Shown here: in pieces, positions 1 to 8,353 of the stretch | How positions within the stretch are numbered: the first letter of the stretch is position 1 | Layout of the letters: each line of letters starts with the position of its first letter | Assembly: GCF_004137765.1 (NCBI RefSeq) | Contig: NZ_NOIS01000003.1 | Span: 1 to 64,000 of the forward strand | Length of the DNA: 64,000 nucleotides | Direction: 5' to 3' | DNA from: Rothia uropygialis | GTDB lineage: Bacteria > Actinomycetota > Actinomycetes > Actinomycetales > Micrococcaceae | Notes under the pieces: model-generated | The model's input: only the letters and a program-made list of their open reading frames with translations | Databases searched by the model: none | Told to the model about the DNA's origin: nothing | Made by a program: the position numbers and the translations under genes

Positions 1-206
1 CGGTAGCGGCGGCAGAATTCGTCGAACTTGTCCGGATCGTGCCCGTACCATTTGCGCAGCTCGGTGGAGGGGGCTACGTCCTTGTTCCAGTCATCGAGTT
101 CGGCGTCTTCCTTGCGAATACCGCGCGGCCAGACTCTGTCGACCAGCACCCGCGTCCCATCGTTGTGGCCGGATCGGTCATAGATGCGTTTGGCGACAAT
201 ATTCAT
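1..206 (-). CDS. DUF488 (YeaO-like) family protein, truncated by window edge
   Basis: The reverse strand encodes an N-terminus beginning [13 protein letters not shown], then [11 protein letters not shown] and [10 protein letters not shown], the hallmark segments of the small DUF488/YeaO family (usually about 115-120 residues). Only about 68 codons lie in the window; the C-terminus is beyond base 1. The ATG at 206-204 is preceded by a good ribosome site (AGAGGTGG). The biochemical role of the family is not established. It is divergent from the glucose dehydrogenase gene at 504. Confidence 0.85.
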   Translation of the reverse strand, partial: MNIVAKRIYDRSGHNDGTRVLVDRVWPRGIRKEDAELDDWNKDVAPSTELRKWYGHDPDKFDEFCRRY

Positions 207-503
207 ATTCCACCTCTACACCAGGTAGCCCGGCCCGGTCGAGGGCCTTGACCGGGGCACTCCAGCCGGAACCACGGTGGCCTGCTTGGTCAAGTGAAAC
301 CGTTTTCGCAGCACTGGACCTCGTACATTCCTGGCATTCCGACGGTGTGACTCACCAGGTCTGAGTGGGGGTAGTGCCCCGCCCGCCTCCGGCGTGGATA
401 CGAGTCAGCCCGCCATGGACGGATGGCCGATGATCTGATGAGAGTCCTGTGGTTGGGGAGGCACCTGGTGGACGGAATGGACAGAGTCGGGTACCACTGA
501 ACT
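207..503. other. Intergenic region between divergent genes
   Basis: About 300 bases between the DUF488 gene and the dehydrogenase. A small hairpin with GGGG and CCCC arms lies near 366-382. I see no gene and no recognisable riboswitch. The dehydrogenase ATG at 504 has no clear Shine-Dalgarno; a TACCAC hexamer ends 6 bases before it, so a leaderless transcript is possible but not shown. Confidence 0.4.
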
Positions 504-1565
504 ATGTACGCCCTAACCGTCAAGCCCGGTGAATCGGATTCAACTAGTGTCGAGGAAATACCCGAGCCACGTCCTGCTGATAACGAGTTATTGGTCCGTG
601 GTCTCGCGATCGGTATCTGCGGGACTGACAAAGAGATCGTGGACGGGAAATATGGCTGGTCTCCTGATGAGCGGCAGCATCTTGTTTTGGGCCACGAGTC
701 ACTGGGACGGGTAGAACAAGCACCCAGCGGAAGCGGGTTTTCGGTGGGAGACCTCGTAGCCGGGGTCGTACGCCGCCCGGATCCGGTGCCCTGTGGAGCT
801 TGTGCACGCGGGCAGTGGGATATGTGCCGCAACGGACGGTACACCGAGCGAGGGATCAAGCAACTCGATGGGTATGGAAGCCAACATTGGACTATAGATC
901 CCGAGTTCGCGGTCCGTCTAGATCCGCGGCTGGGGTTAGCAGGGGTTCTGTTGGAACCAACCACAATCGTCGCCAAGGCCTGGGAACAAGTTGAGCGCAT
1001 CGGCCATCGCAGCTGGTTTGCCCCGCAGACGGTGTTAGTGACCGGGGCTGGTCCAGTGGGATTGTTAGCGGCCATGATCGGCGTTCAGCAAGGCTTGGAT
1101 GTCCATGTTCTGGATCAACTCACCGACGGCCCCAAACCGGATCTCGTTGAGGCCCTTGGCGCGACCTACCACACCAGTAGCGTCACGGAGATCAGCAAAC
1201 ACCATAGACCCGATGTGGTGATTGAAGCGACCGGGGCCGGGCAGGTCATTTTCGATGCCATCGCAGAAACTGGCCCCTACGGCATCGTGTGCCTGACGGG
1301 AGTTTCCGGAACGGGAAAGCCCTTGAAAATTGACGCCGGCCGCATCAACCGGGAGATCGTGTTGGACAACGATGCGATTGTCGGGTCTGTCAACGCCAAC
1401 CTTCGTCACTACAAGCAGGCCGCCCACGTCCTCGCCAAGGCAGACTTGGGTTGGCTCGAGCGTCTTATCACCAGAAGAATTCCGCTCAAGAAGGCCCCCG
1501 ACGCATTTGCCTCTGGCGATCACGAGGTCAAGACCGTGGTTTTGCTGGATGAGGAGGGTTTGTGA
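504..1565 (+). CDS. Zinc-type glucose 1-dehydrogenase-like alcohol dehydrogenase
   Basis: A 353-residue medium-chain dehydrogenase. The N-terminal catalytic domain has ICGTDKEI and LGHESLG (zinc site) and a GACARGQWDMC stretch reminiscent of a structural zinc loop. The Rossmann domain has TGAGPVGLLAAMIG near residue 180. The opening and the 'ERGIKQLDGYGSQ' region resemble archaeal/actinobacterial glucose dehydrogenases that oxidise glucose to gluconolactone with NAD(P). Its stop overlaps the GTG start of a GH15 glucosidase by four bases (GTGA), so the pair is probably translationally coupled: one frees glucose, the other oxidises it. Substrate is inferred from family and neighbour. Confidence 0.8.
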   Translation: MYALTVKPGESDSTSVEEIPEPRPADNELLVRGLAIGICGTDKEIVDGKYGWSPDERQHLVLGHESLGRVEQAPSGSGFSVGDLVAGVVRRPDPVPCGACARGQWDMCRNGRYTERGIKQLDGYGSQHWTIDPEFAVRLDPRLGLAGVLLEPTTIVAKAWEQVERIGHRSWFAPQTVLVTGAGPVGLLAAMIGVQQGLDVHVLDQLTDGPKPDLVEALGATYHTSSVTEISKHHRPDVVIEATGAGQVIFDAIAETGPYGIVCLTGVSGTGKPLKIDAGRINREIVLDNDAIVGSVNANLRHYKQAAHVLAKADLGWLERLITRRIPLKKAPDAFASGDHEVKTVVLLDEEGL

Positions 1566-3388
1566 GCGAAAAACGTATCGAAGACTATGGACTGATCGGC
1601 GACCTGCACACGGCCGCCCTGGTAGGACTTGATGGTTCCATCGACTGGTTGTGCCTGCCTCATTTCGATGATCGGGCCTGCTTGGCCGCACTCTTGGACG
1701 ACGAATCGGCTGGGTATTGGAGTCTCGCCCCGAAGGGGCACGCGCGCCTGAGCAGACGTGATTATGATAGCGACAGTCTTGTGCTGCGCACACGCTGGGA
1801 ATCGCCAGATGGGATCGTAGATGTCATCGACTTCATGCCGCCCCGAGACGAGGCAGCCAATGTAGTTCGTATTGTCGAAGGTGTCGAAGGATGCGTTCAG
1901 ATGAGCACCTCACTGTGCTTGCGGTTTGACTACGGCCGCATCACCCCGTGGATACACGCGGGCAACGACGCCCCCGGAACCCCGTGCTCAGAAGAATTCG
2001 CGGCGGTTGCCGGTCCAGACGCAGTCTGGGTTCGCACGGATGTGCCGTTGCGCCACGAGGCCGGCGCCCTGAACGCAACCTTCGATGTCTCATCGGGTAA
2101 GCAGATAGCCTTCGTTCTCACCCATAAGCCTTCTTATTTGCCTCCGCCTGCTGCCATCAGCGCCCGCCACGCGCTGAAGGAGACCACCCGTTTCTGGTCT
2201 CGGTGGATTGATCAGTGCACATACGACGGCCCCTGGAACCGGGAAGTTCATCGTTCCTTGATACTGCTCAAGGCTCTGACCTACGCGCCCACCGGCGGAA
2301 TTGTTGCCGCAGTGACCACCTCGCTACCCGAACAGCTGGGAGGCAGCCGAAATTGGGACTACCGGTACTGTTGGCTCCGAGATGCGACATTTACCCTCGA
2401 GGCTTTGATCAACACGGGCTATACCGAGGAGGCGCTGGCCTGGCGGGAATGGCTGGTTCGAGCGGTAGCCGGTGACCCGTCAAAACTGCAGATTCTGTAC
2501 GGGCTGGACGGAACTCAACGCATACCGGAAATGACATTGGACTGGCTCAACGGGTACCAGGGTTCACGACCGGTACGAGTCGGCAACGCGGCCGCGGGAC
2601 AACATCAGCTTGATGTGTGGGGAGAGACCCTCGATGGTCTTCATCTCGCCCGCGAAGCGGGGCTTCAGGCCAGCGATTCCGCCTGGGATCTGCAACGTTC
2701 GCTCGTCGACTGGATTCAACAACACTGGCAAGAACCGGATAATGGGCTCTGGGAAATGCGGGGGCCTAAGCAACATTTCGTTCATTCCAAAGTTATGGCT
2801 TGGGTCGGAGTCGACCGTGCCATTCGTGCTGTCGAACAGCAAGGACTGCCCGGGGACGTCGCCTCCTGGAAACAATTGGCGCAAACCATTCATGCCGATA
2901 TCTGCGCGCATGGCTTCGATCCGAAACGCAATACCTTCACCCAGTTCTACGGTTCCCACGGGCTCGATGCATCCTTGTTGCTTCTGCCACGAGTTGGGTT
3001 CTTGCCCTGGGATGATCCTCGTATTATCGGGACAGTTGAAGCTGTGGCCCAAGAACTCGACAGCGATGGGTTTTTGCTTCGTTATGACAACACCGCGGAT
3101 GGGAACGCCGATGGATTATCCGGTAGAGAAAACGCGTTCCTGGTCTGTAGCTTCTGGCTGGTAGACGCTTGGCACGGGATCGGTGAGTGCCAGCGAGCCG
3201 AGCATCTGTTCGAACGTCTTCTGGCGTTGCGCAACGACGTGGGACTGTTGTCGGAAGAATACGACGCCCAAGCACATCGGCACATGGGAAACACCCCGCA
3301 AGCGTTTAGCCTCGTCGGGCTGATCAACAGCGCCCAGACTCTCAGCGCTCAGAACGATCCTCTCATTACTCGTGATGCATGCCGTTGA
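1562..3388 (+). CDS. GH15 family glucosidase (glucoamylase/trehalase-like)
   Basis: A 608-residue protein starting at GTG 1562 within the stop of the upstream gene. It opens with the actinobacterial GH15 signature (RIEDYGLIGDLHTAALVG, GSIDWLCLPHFD), has an N-terminal beta-sandwich, and then an (alpha/alpha)6 barrel with NWDYRYCWLRDATF, the conserved substrate-binding loop, and WEMRGPKQHFVHSKVMAWVG, containing the catalytic glutamate region. Mycobacterial members of this type are trehalases; others act on malto-oligosaccharides. There is no signal peptide, so it is cytoplasmic. Trehalase is the more likely role, from family precedent only. Confidence 0.85.
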   Translation: MSEKRIEDYGLIGDLHTAALVGLDGSIDWLCLPHFDDRACLAALLDDESAGYWSLAPKGHARLSRRDYDSDSLVLRTRWESPDGIVDVIDFMPPRDEAANVVRIVEGVEGCVQMSTSLCLRFDYGRITPWIHAGNDAPGTPCSEEFAAVAGPDAVWVRTDVPLRHEAGALNATFDVSSGKQIAFVLTHKPSYLPPPAAISARHALKETTRFWSRWIDQCTYDGPWNREVHRSLILLKALTYAPTGGIVAAVTTSLPEQLGGSRNWDYRYCWLRDATFTLEALINTGYTEEALAWREWLVRAVAGDPSKLQILYGLDGTQRIPEMTLDWLNGYQGSRPVRVGNAAAGQHQLDVWGETLDGLHLAREAGLQASDSAWDLQRSLVDWIQQHWQEPDNGLWEMRGPKQHFVHSKVMAWVGVDRAIRAVEQQGLPGDVASWKQLAQTIHADICAHGFDPKRNTFTQFYGSHGLDASLLLLPRVGFLPWDDPRIIGTVEAVAQELDSDGFLLRYDNTADGNADGLSGRENAFLVCSFWLVDAWHGIGECQRAEHLFERLLALRNDVGLLSEEYDAQAHRHMGNTPQAFSLVGLINSAQTLSAQNDPLITRDACR

Positions 3389-3527
3389 CGGCCACGGTGC
3401 CTTGAGAAGACCCACGACGTGGCTTCACAGATCATTAAGATGAAAACCGACTTTCCGGGGCCCGCCACACCGGAGTGAACCTGTCGAGTCAGTACCTCGC
3501 AAGCCGGGACACATGTCGCCACCCAAA

Positions 3528-3559
3528 GAGCCCCTCGAGCGCTTGCGTTCGAGGGGCTC
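3528..3559. terminator. Bidirectional hairpin terminator
   Basis: A perfect 11-bp inverted repeat (GAGCCCCTCGA / TCGAGGGGCTC) with a 10-base loop lies between the convergent GH15 and luciferase-like genes. No long T tract follows, but its position fits termination of both units. Confidence 0.75.
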
Positions 3560-3584
3560 CATAAAACATCACGCGATATATTGA

Positions 3585-4631
3585 CTAGTCGAAGTTCGGC
3601 ATCACTTCGTCTATAAACAGTTGCAGAGAACGTTTCTTGTCCTCATGGGGCATTGAGTTGTCCGTCCAGAAGCTGTATTCGTCGTAGCCCATATCTTCAT
3701 ACGAACGAATTCGTCCTGTGATCTCATCAGGTGTACCAATCATCGCAGTATGATGAAGGGCTTCTGGGTCGAACTCGGGACGCTCGGCGAAATCTTCCTC
3801 TGGCATTGGTTCCAGGAATCCGTTCACCGGATCCTTTTTCCCGAAAGACCATGCGGAAAAAGTCCGGTAGAACCGGTTGATCGCTTCCGCGGCCGGCCGC
3901 CATCCATCGGGTTCCTTGGAGGGGTGGACGTAGGTGTGCTTGAGCACCATGATTTCCGGTTTCTTCTCCACCTCGGGGTGATTGGCTACTGCAGCGTCGA
4001 ACTTGTCCTTGAGGTCTTTGACTTCTTCATCCCCCTTCATTAAGGGGGTGACTTGGATATTGCAACCGTGGGCCACAGCGAAGTCGTGTGTCTCAGGACT
4101 ACGCGCGGCGACCCAGATCGGTGGGGTGGGCTTCTGGACAGGCTTCGGAACGCTGGTCGAGACTGGGAACTGCCATAGTTCGCCCTCATGGGCATAGTCG
4201 CCCTCCCAGAGTTTACGCACCGCCGGGACAAGCTCACGAAGATATTTACCTCCTTCTGCCCCGGCCATGCCGCCAGCTAAACGGTTGAACTCGAACTGGT
4301 AGGCCCCACGGGCGATCCCGATCTCAGCTCGGCCGCCGCTGATGACGTCAAGCAGAGCGGTTTCCCCAGCAGCCCGAATGGGGTTCCAGAAGGGAGCAAC
4401 GATGGTCCCGGCTCCGAGTCGAATTTTCGAAGTCTTTGCGGCCAGGTATGCCAATTGGGGCATCGGGCTGGGTGAGATGGTGTATTCCGTGGAATGGTGT
4501 TCCCCGATCCATACAGTTCCGAATCCTCCTTCCTCGGCAATTCGCACCAGTTCCACCAAGTTCTTCCAGTGTTCTTCGTGGCTCAGCGATTCGTCCCAGC
4601 GCTCCATATGGATGAACAGCGAAAAACGCAT
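3585..4631 (-). CDS. Luciferase-like (LLM class) flavin-dependent monooxygenase
   Basis: A 348-residue protein from the ATG at 4631, chosen because GGAGGAG sits 4 bases upstream; an earlier in-frame ATG at 4682 adds a Lys/Arg-rich stretch without homology and has no ribosome site. Segments typical of bacterial luciferase-like oxygenases are RFSLFIHMERWDE, GTVWIGEHHSTEY, IRLGAGTIVAPFWNPIRAAGE and RAEIGIARGAY. Such enzymes use reduced FMN supplied by a separate reductase; a flavin reductase fusion is encoded at 11618. It is last in a run of tightly packed genes and may perform the oxygenative attack on an N-heterocycle, as RutA and PyrA do. The substrate is unknown. Confidence 0.85.
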   Translation of the reverse strand: MRFSLFIHMERWDESLSHEEHWKNLVELVRIAEEGGFGTVWIGEHHSTEYTISPSPMPQLAYLAAKTSKIRLGAGTIVAPFWNPIRAAGETALLDVISGGRAEIGIARGAYQFEFNRLAGGMAGAEGGKYLRELVPAVRKLWEGDYAHEGELWQFPVSTSVPKPVQKPTPPIWVAARSPETHDFAVAHGCNIQVTPLMKGDEEVKDLKDKFDAAVANHPEVEKKPEIMVLKHTYVHPSKEPDGWRPAAEAINRFYRTFSAWSFGKKDPVNGFLEPMPEEDFAERPEFDPEALHHTAMIGTPDEITGRIRSYEDMGYDEYSFWTDNSMPHEDKKRSLQLFIDEVMPNFD

Positions 4632-4681
4632 CTTTCTCCTCCTCTTCTTCTCTGCTCCAGGAACGTCACTGTCCCTGGACA

Positions 4682-4921
4682 TCAGCGATTCTTGGCATCA
4701 GACTCGGCAGGCGGTACCGACAGGTCGGTCTTTTCCGCCCGTTCCGCGATAGTTTGGTTGTTGCGAGACCAGAGCTCCTGGGGCACCTCACGAACAATGA
4801 CGGTGATGTTTTCCGACGCGGCGGCGACAGTTGACTCAGCAACGCGATGCACACCTTCTATCAGTTCCCGCAGTTGGTTCTGACTGCGCCCTTCGGCGAT
4901 GGAAATATCGATCAGCGGCAT
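4682..4921 (-). CDS. 4-oxalocrotonate tautomerase family protein
   Basis: A 79-residue protein whose first residues, MPLIDISIAEGRS, place a proline directly after the initiator methionine; Pro1 is the catalytic base of this superfamily after Met removal. The rest (ELIEGVHRVAESTVAA, ITVIVREVP) follows the beta-alpha-beta fold. Family members ketonise 2-hydroxymuconate-type dienols. It lies 4 bases after the aldehyde dehydrogenase stop and 50 bases before the monooxygenase start, so it probably acts on an unsaturated product of ring opening. Confidence 0.88.
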   Translation of the reverse strand: MPLIDISIAEGRSQNQLRELIEGVHRVAESTVAAASENITVIVREVPQELWSRNNQTIAERAEKTDLSVPPAESDAKNR

Positions 4922-4925
4922 TGCT

Positions 4926-6407
4926 TTACCCCCTCATCACGAACGGGTCGGCGACAGGACCTTCATCGGTGTTGATCCAGATACTCTTCAGCCGGGTGTA
5001 TTCATTCATAGATTCGAGACCGTGCTCGACTCCGACGCCAGATTGTTTGAATCCTTCTCGGGGCGACATTGGCGACATTGCCCTGTAGGTGTTCAGCCAA
5101 ACTGTTCCGGCGTCGAGTTGTTGCGACATCCGCATCGCACGTTGCAGGTTCGAGGTCCACACCCCTGCGGCCAGCCCGTAGTCGGTGTCATTGGCTAGAC
5201 GCAGGGCCTCTTCCTCAGTCTCAAAGGGCATGATCGCCGCAACTGGGCCGAAGATTTCCTCTCGGCAGATCCGCATCTCGTTTGTTGCACCGGTGAGCAC
5301 CGTCGGAGTAATGAAGTAGCCTGGCAGGTCCACTTCGGGGTCTTGGCCCCCGTAGTGAACCGTGGCCCCCTCCTCCGACCCGATATCGATATAAGAACGC
5401 ACCTTCTTGAGCTGATCCTCAAAGGCCAACGGACCCAATTCGGTTTCATCTTCTAGAGGATCACCGATTTTGATTGTTGATGCCCGTTCGGTGACGCGTT
5501 CGACCAGCTCGTCGTAGATGCTTCGGTGCGCAAGAACACGGCTACCTGCAATACAGGTCTGACCCCCAGCGGCAAATATTCCGGCGATCACTCCCATGGC
5601 AGCATTCGACACATCGGCGTCCTCAAAGACAATATTGGGGCTCTTCCCACCCAGCTCCAGGGTGCAGCCGATAAATCGAGCTGCAGCCGATGAAGCGATC
5701 GCCGAACCAGTCCGGGTGGAACCGGTAAAGGAGATTTTGGCTAGCCTTGGATCATTCACCAGTGCGGCTCCGGCTTCCGCGCCGAAACCCGTTACGACGT
5801 TGACGGCGCCGGCAGGGAAACCGGCTTCGTCGGCCAGTTCACCTAGTCGCAGGATGGTTCTGGACGTGTGCTCACTGGGCTTGATCACTAGCGTGTTGCC
5901 AGCAGCCAGCGCCGGAGCCAGCTTGGAGACCGTAAGGGTCAGCGGCGAGTTCCAGGGCGTGATCGCTCCCACGACCCCCAGCGGCTCACGCTGTGTGAAG
6001 TTCAGTACCTCAGGAGAATTGGTCGGGATCTGAGAACCCTGGACCTTATCGGCCAGTCCGCCGTAATAGTACAGGTACTCCGGTAGGCTCCTGAGCTGGC
6101 CTCGCATCTCGCGGTACAGTTTGCCGTTATCTACGCTCTCCAACCGGGCCAGCTCGTCAGCGTGTTCGCCGATCACATCACCCAATCGTCGCAAGAGGTG
6201 CCCTCGCTGAGTGGGGGTTTTCCGAGACCATTCAGGCGATTTAAACGTTTTGTGGGCTGCCTCTACAGCGGCTCGGACATCGGCCTCGTCGCCGCGAGCT
6301 GCCTCGTAGAGTGTTTCCAGGGTTGCGGGGTTGGTGCTGGGAAACCATGTCCCGCTGGATGGAGAGTAGTGTTCTCCACCGATAAAGTGATCGAGACGCT
6401 CAGCCAT
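4926..6407 (-). CDS. NAD(P)-dependent aldehyde dehydrogenase (semialdehyde type)
   Basis: A 493-residue ALDH superfamily enzyme with PWNSPLTLTVSKLAPALAAG, the FTGSTRTG cofactor loop, LELGGKSPNIVFEDAD (general-base Glu) and GGQTCIAGSR (nucleophilic Cys). It most resembles hydroxymuconic-semialdehyde or betaine-aldehyde dehydrogenases. AAGGAG lies 7 bases before the ATG, and the gene overlaps the hydrolase stop by 8 bases. In context it would oxidise an aldehyde made by ring cleavage. Confidence 0.88.
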   Translation of the reverse strand: MAERLDHFIGGEHYSPSSGTWFPSTNPATLETLYEAARGDEADVRAAVEAAHKTFKSPEWSRKTPTQRGHLLRRLGDVIGEHADELARLESVDNGKLYREMRGQLRSLPEYLYYYGGLADKVQGSQIPTNSPEVLNFTQREPLGVVGAITPWNSPLTLTVSKLAPALAAGNTLVIKPSEHTSRTILRLGELADEAGFPAGAVNVVTGFGAEAGAALVNDPRLAKISFTGSTRTGSAIASSAAARFIGCTLELGGKSPNIVFEDADVSNAAMGVIAGIFAAGGQTCIAGSRVLAHRSIYDELVERVTERASTIKIGDPLEDETELGPLAFEDQLKKVRSYIDIGSEEGATVHYGGQDPEVDLPGYFITPTVLTGATNEMRICREEIFGPVAAIMPFETEEEALRLANDTDYGLAAGVWTSNLQRAMRMSQQLDAGTVWLNTYRAMSPMSPREGFKQSGVGVEHGLESMNEYTRLKSIWINTDEGPVADPFVMRG

Positions 6408-7164
6408 GATGAGCTCCTTCCGCTTCGTTGATGAATTCGTTTAATTCCGCGACAAGTTCTCCTGGGGCCTCCGCGGGAAGCATGTGTCGGACTCCGGCAA
6501 CGATGCGTCGCCGGGCATCGGGTATGACTTCTGCCAACCGGTTGGTCATTTCCGGGGTGGAACCGGTGTCCAGTTCCCCGGTGATGGCCAGAGTGGGTAC
6601 GGTAATTTTGGGCAGTTTCGGTGCGACGCTTTGGTCGCCGCCGGCAAAAACGGCGTAGGCATGAAGATAGGACTCGACGTCATTTGCCATCAGCACTTTG
6701 TAGGTCCTGTCCCGGTGCAAAGAGCTGACCTCGGTGTTGCCCGGAAACCAACGGTGGACCGCTTGTTCCATGCTGGCCCGGAAGTCCTTCCGAGCTGTAG
6801 TGAGCCTCTTCTGGACTGCAGTCGACTCCTCCTGGGTCCTGAAGCAAACCGCGCTCACGCAGGTCAGGGTCACCAGACGTTCAGGGTCTCGTGCTGCGAT
6901 CAACTGGGCGATCAGCGCCCCCAAGGAAAAACCGACGAGGTGGACCGGTTCCTCGGGCATACGTTTGAGAACGTCGTCGGCCAACTCCGCCAACGTCGTT
7001 GGTGACTTCAACGGTGGCTGAGCCCCGTGACCTGGAAGGTCAAGCGACAAGGTCGGGCGTCTACCCATCTGTTCTTCAACGGCGGACCAGACCGTCCGGT
7101 CAAGGCCCACTCCGTGCAGGAGAACCACCGCGGTGCTATGAGAAGGCTTATCCATCCGGATCAC
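6400..7164 (-). CDS. Alpha/beta hydrolase (enol-lactonase/RutD-like)
   Basis: A 254-residue alpha/beta-fold hydrolase: oxyanion segment LLHGVGLDRTVW, nucleophile elbow GFSLG with Ser80, acid near TGELDTGS, and catalytic His in GVRHMLP. Length and spacing fit 3-oxoadipate enol-lactonase, 2-hydroxymuconate-semialdehyde hydrolase and RutD types. The GTG start at 7164 overlaps the previous stop as GTGA; an alternative ATG lies 9 bases inside. Probably hydrolyses a linear intermediate or carbamate-like product. Confidence 0.85.
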   Translation of the reverse strand: MIRMDKPSHSTAVVLLHGVGLDRTVWSAVEEQMGRRPTLSLDLPGHGAQPPLKSPTTLAELADDVLKRMPEEPVHLVGFSLGALIAQLIAARDPERLVTLTCVSAVCFRTQEESTAVQKRLTTARKDFRASMEQAVHRWFPGNTEVSSLHRDRTYKVLMANDVESYLHAYAVFAGGDQSVAPKLPKITVPTLAITGELDTGSTPEMTNRLAEVIPDARRRIVAGVRHMLPAEAPGELVAELNEFINEAEGAHHG

Positions 7165-7712
7165 TGCTCGGTTTTCAGCGGCGCCAGTCGTTGCTGCGGG
7201 CGTCCTTGGGCAGCGCCGGCCAACGCGATCAGGATTTCATCCGGATGCGGAGCATCCGCAACGCGTACCTCGATCGTCTGGTGATGCGACCGAATGCTGG
7301 CGTCAGTGAAGTGCTTCAGCGGGATGTCGAAGACGGCCCCGGACGGGGCTCGTTTTTCGACTGCGGGCAACAAGGTGCTCGCTCGAGCAGCATCGCGAAA
7401 ATGATTGCCGAACTGCAAAGTATGGATCAGGGCCGACCCGTGTTCGATCTCCCCGTTGAGCCCCACGATGGCAGCTTTGCCATAAGCCTCCAGATCTGCC
7501 CCGAGTGCCTTCATCACTCGCGGTGCCAATTCCGCTCCGAGGTCGGAAGCGACGGCTTCGATCCCGTCGGTCAGGTCTTCGACGTATCCCTGACCTTTCC
7601 ACGGGTTTTCGATGACCGCAGCAACCACGGCCACGCGGGCCGGAGGATCCACAGTACGTCCTCCCTCGCTGGTGATCTCCTCGGTGATAGTGGTGATTTT
7701 CCGAATGTTCAT
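7161..7712 (-). CDS. DUF1185 / 'amino acid synthesis' family protein, second paralogue
   Basis: A 183-residue member of the uncharacterised DUF1185 (AA_synth) family. It shares with its neighbour the motifs NPW..G...DL, GKAAIVGLNGEIEH, ALIHT..FGN and DAPHPDEI, where the polar residues are probably catalytic or metal/substrate binding. Its ATG overlaps the first paralogue's stop as ATGA, so the two may form a heteromer. Despite the family name there is no proven role in amino-acid synthesis; the context points to amide or ring chemistry in catabolism. Confidence 0.8.
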   Translation of the reverse strand: MNIRKITTITEEITSEGGRTVDPPARVAVVAAVIENPWKGQGYVEDLTDGIEAVASDLGAELAPRVMKALGADLEAYGKAAIVGLNGEIEHGSALIHTLQFGNHFRDAARASTLLPAVEKRAPSGAVFDIPLKHFTDASIRSHHQTIEVRVADAPHPDEILIALAGAAQGRPQQRLAPLKTEQ

Positions 7713-8353
7713 GGCAGAATTCCTTTCAGAATTTCGGCGGTAATCGGACGATCAGTTTGCCGATCGCCCAGGCGCGGGAACGGGCGTGGGCCATTGGCCG
7801 CTGCGGCGATGACGCAAATCTCATCGGCCCGAGGAGCATCAGGCAGGTGGACTTCCATCGTCTGATAGTGGTCCCTGGACGTCGCCCGAGTCTTGTGCCA
7901 CAAGGGAACCCGTAGATCAGAACCTGGGGCGGAACGTCCGTCGGTGAAACAAAGCACCGAGGTGCCCTCCAACAATTCGCGGACAATGTTGCCGAAGTAC
8001 GGCGTATGAATCAGCGCTCCTGCATGTTCGAGCTCGCCGCCGATTCCCACCAGAGCGGCTTTGCCGAAGGCCTCGACATTCTCGACGTCGCCCAACGATG
8101 AGATGAGCTGGTCCGTGAGTATTTTGCCCAGGACTGGTGCGATGAATTCCGCCGCTGCTCCGAGATCGTTGGGAGTCCCTTGCTCAAGCCACGGGTTTTT
8201 CACGACCGCGATCGCCGCGGCCTGGCTCAAGGGGCGCTGAAGGGGAATTCCGACTTCGAGACGCAATTCATCGCAAACGGTCGTGAGCGAGCGGAGACCG
8301 ATCCGAGTCGCTATCTCCCCACCGACAGCTATCGGTGCCGTGTTAACAGCCAT
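7709..8353 (-). CDS. DUF1185 / 'amino acid synthesis' family protein, first paralogue
   Basis: A 214-residue DUF1185 protein starting at the ATG at 8353, preceded by AGGAG. The open frame extends 62 codons further upstream but that part is out-of-frame gntR sequence. Motifs shared with the second copy are KNPWLEQGTPNDLG, GKAALVGIGGELEH, ALIHTPYFGN and PDAPRADEI. The N-terminal segment (GLRSLTTVCDELRLEVG) is also family-typical. The start lies inside the end of gntR (11-base overlap), so regulator and enzymes are on one transcript. Confidence 0.82.
   Translation of the reverse strand: MAVNTAPIAVGGEIATRIGLRSLTTVCDELRLEVGIPLQRPLSQAAAIAVVKNPWLEQGTPNDLGAAAEFIAPVLGKILTDQLISSLGDVENVEAFGKAALVGIGGELEHAGALIHTPYFGNIVRELLEGTSVLCFTDGRSAPGSDLRVPLWHKTRATSRDHYQTMEVHLPDAPRADEICVIAAAANGPRPFPRLGDRQTDRPITAEILKGILP

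Noticed and set aside
290-1075. 261-codon minus-strand open frame
   Set aside because: It lies antisense to the start of the glucose dehydrogenase, has no recognisable domain, and its composition is that of a shadow frame in GC-rich DNA.
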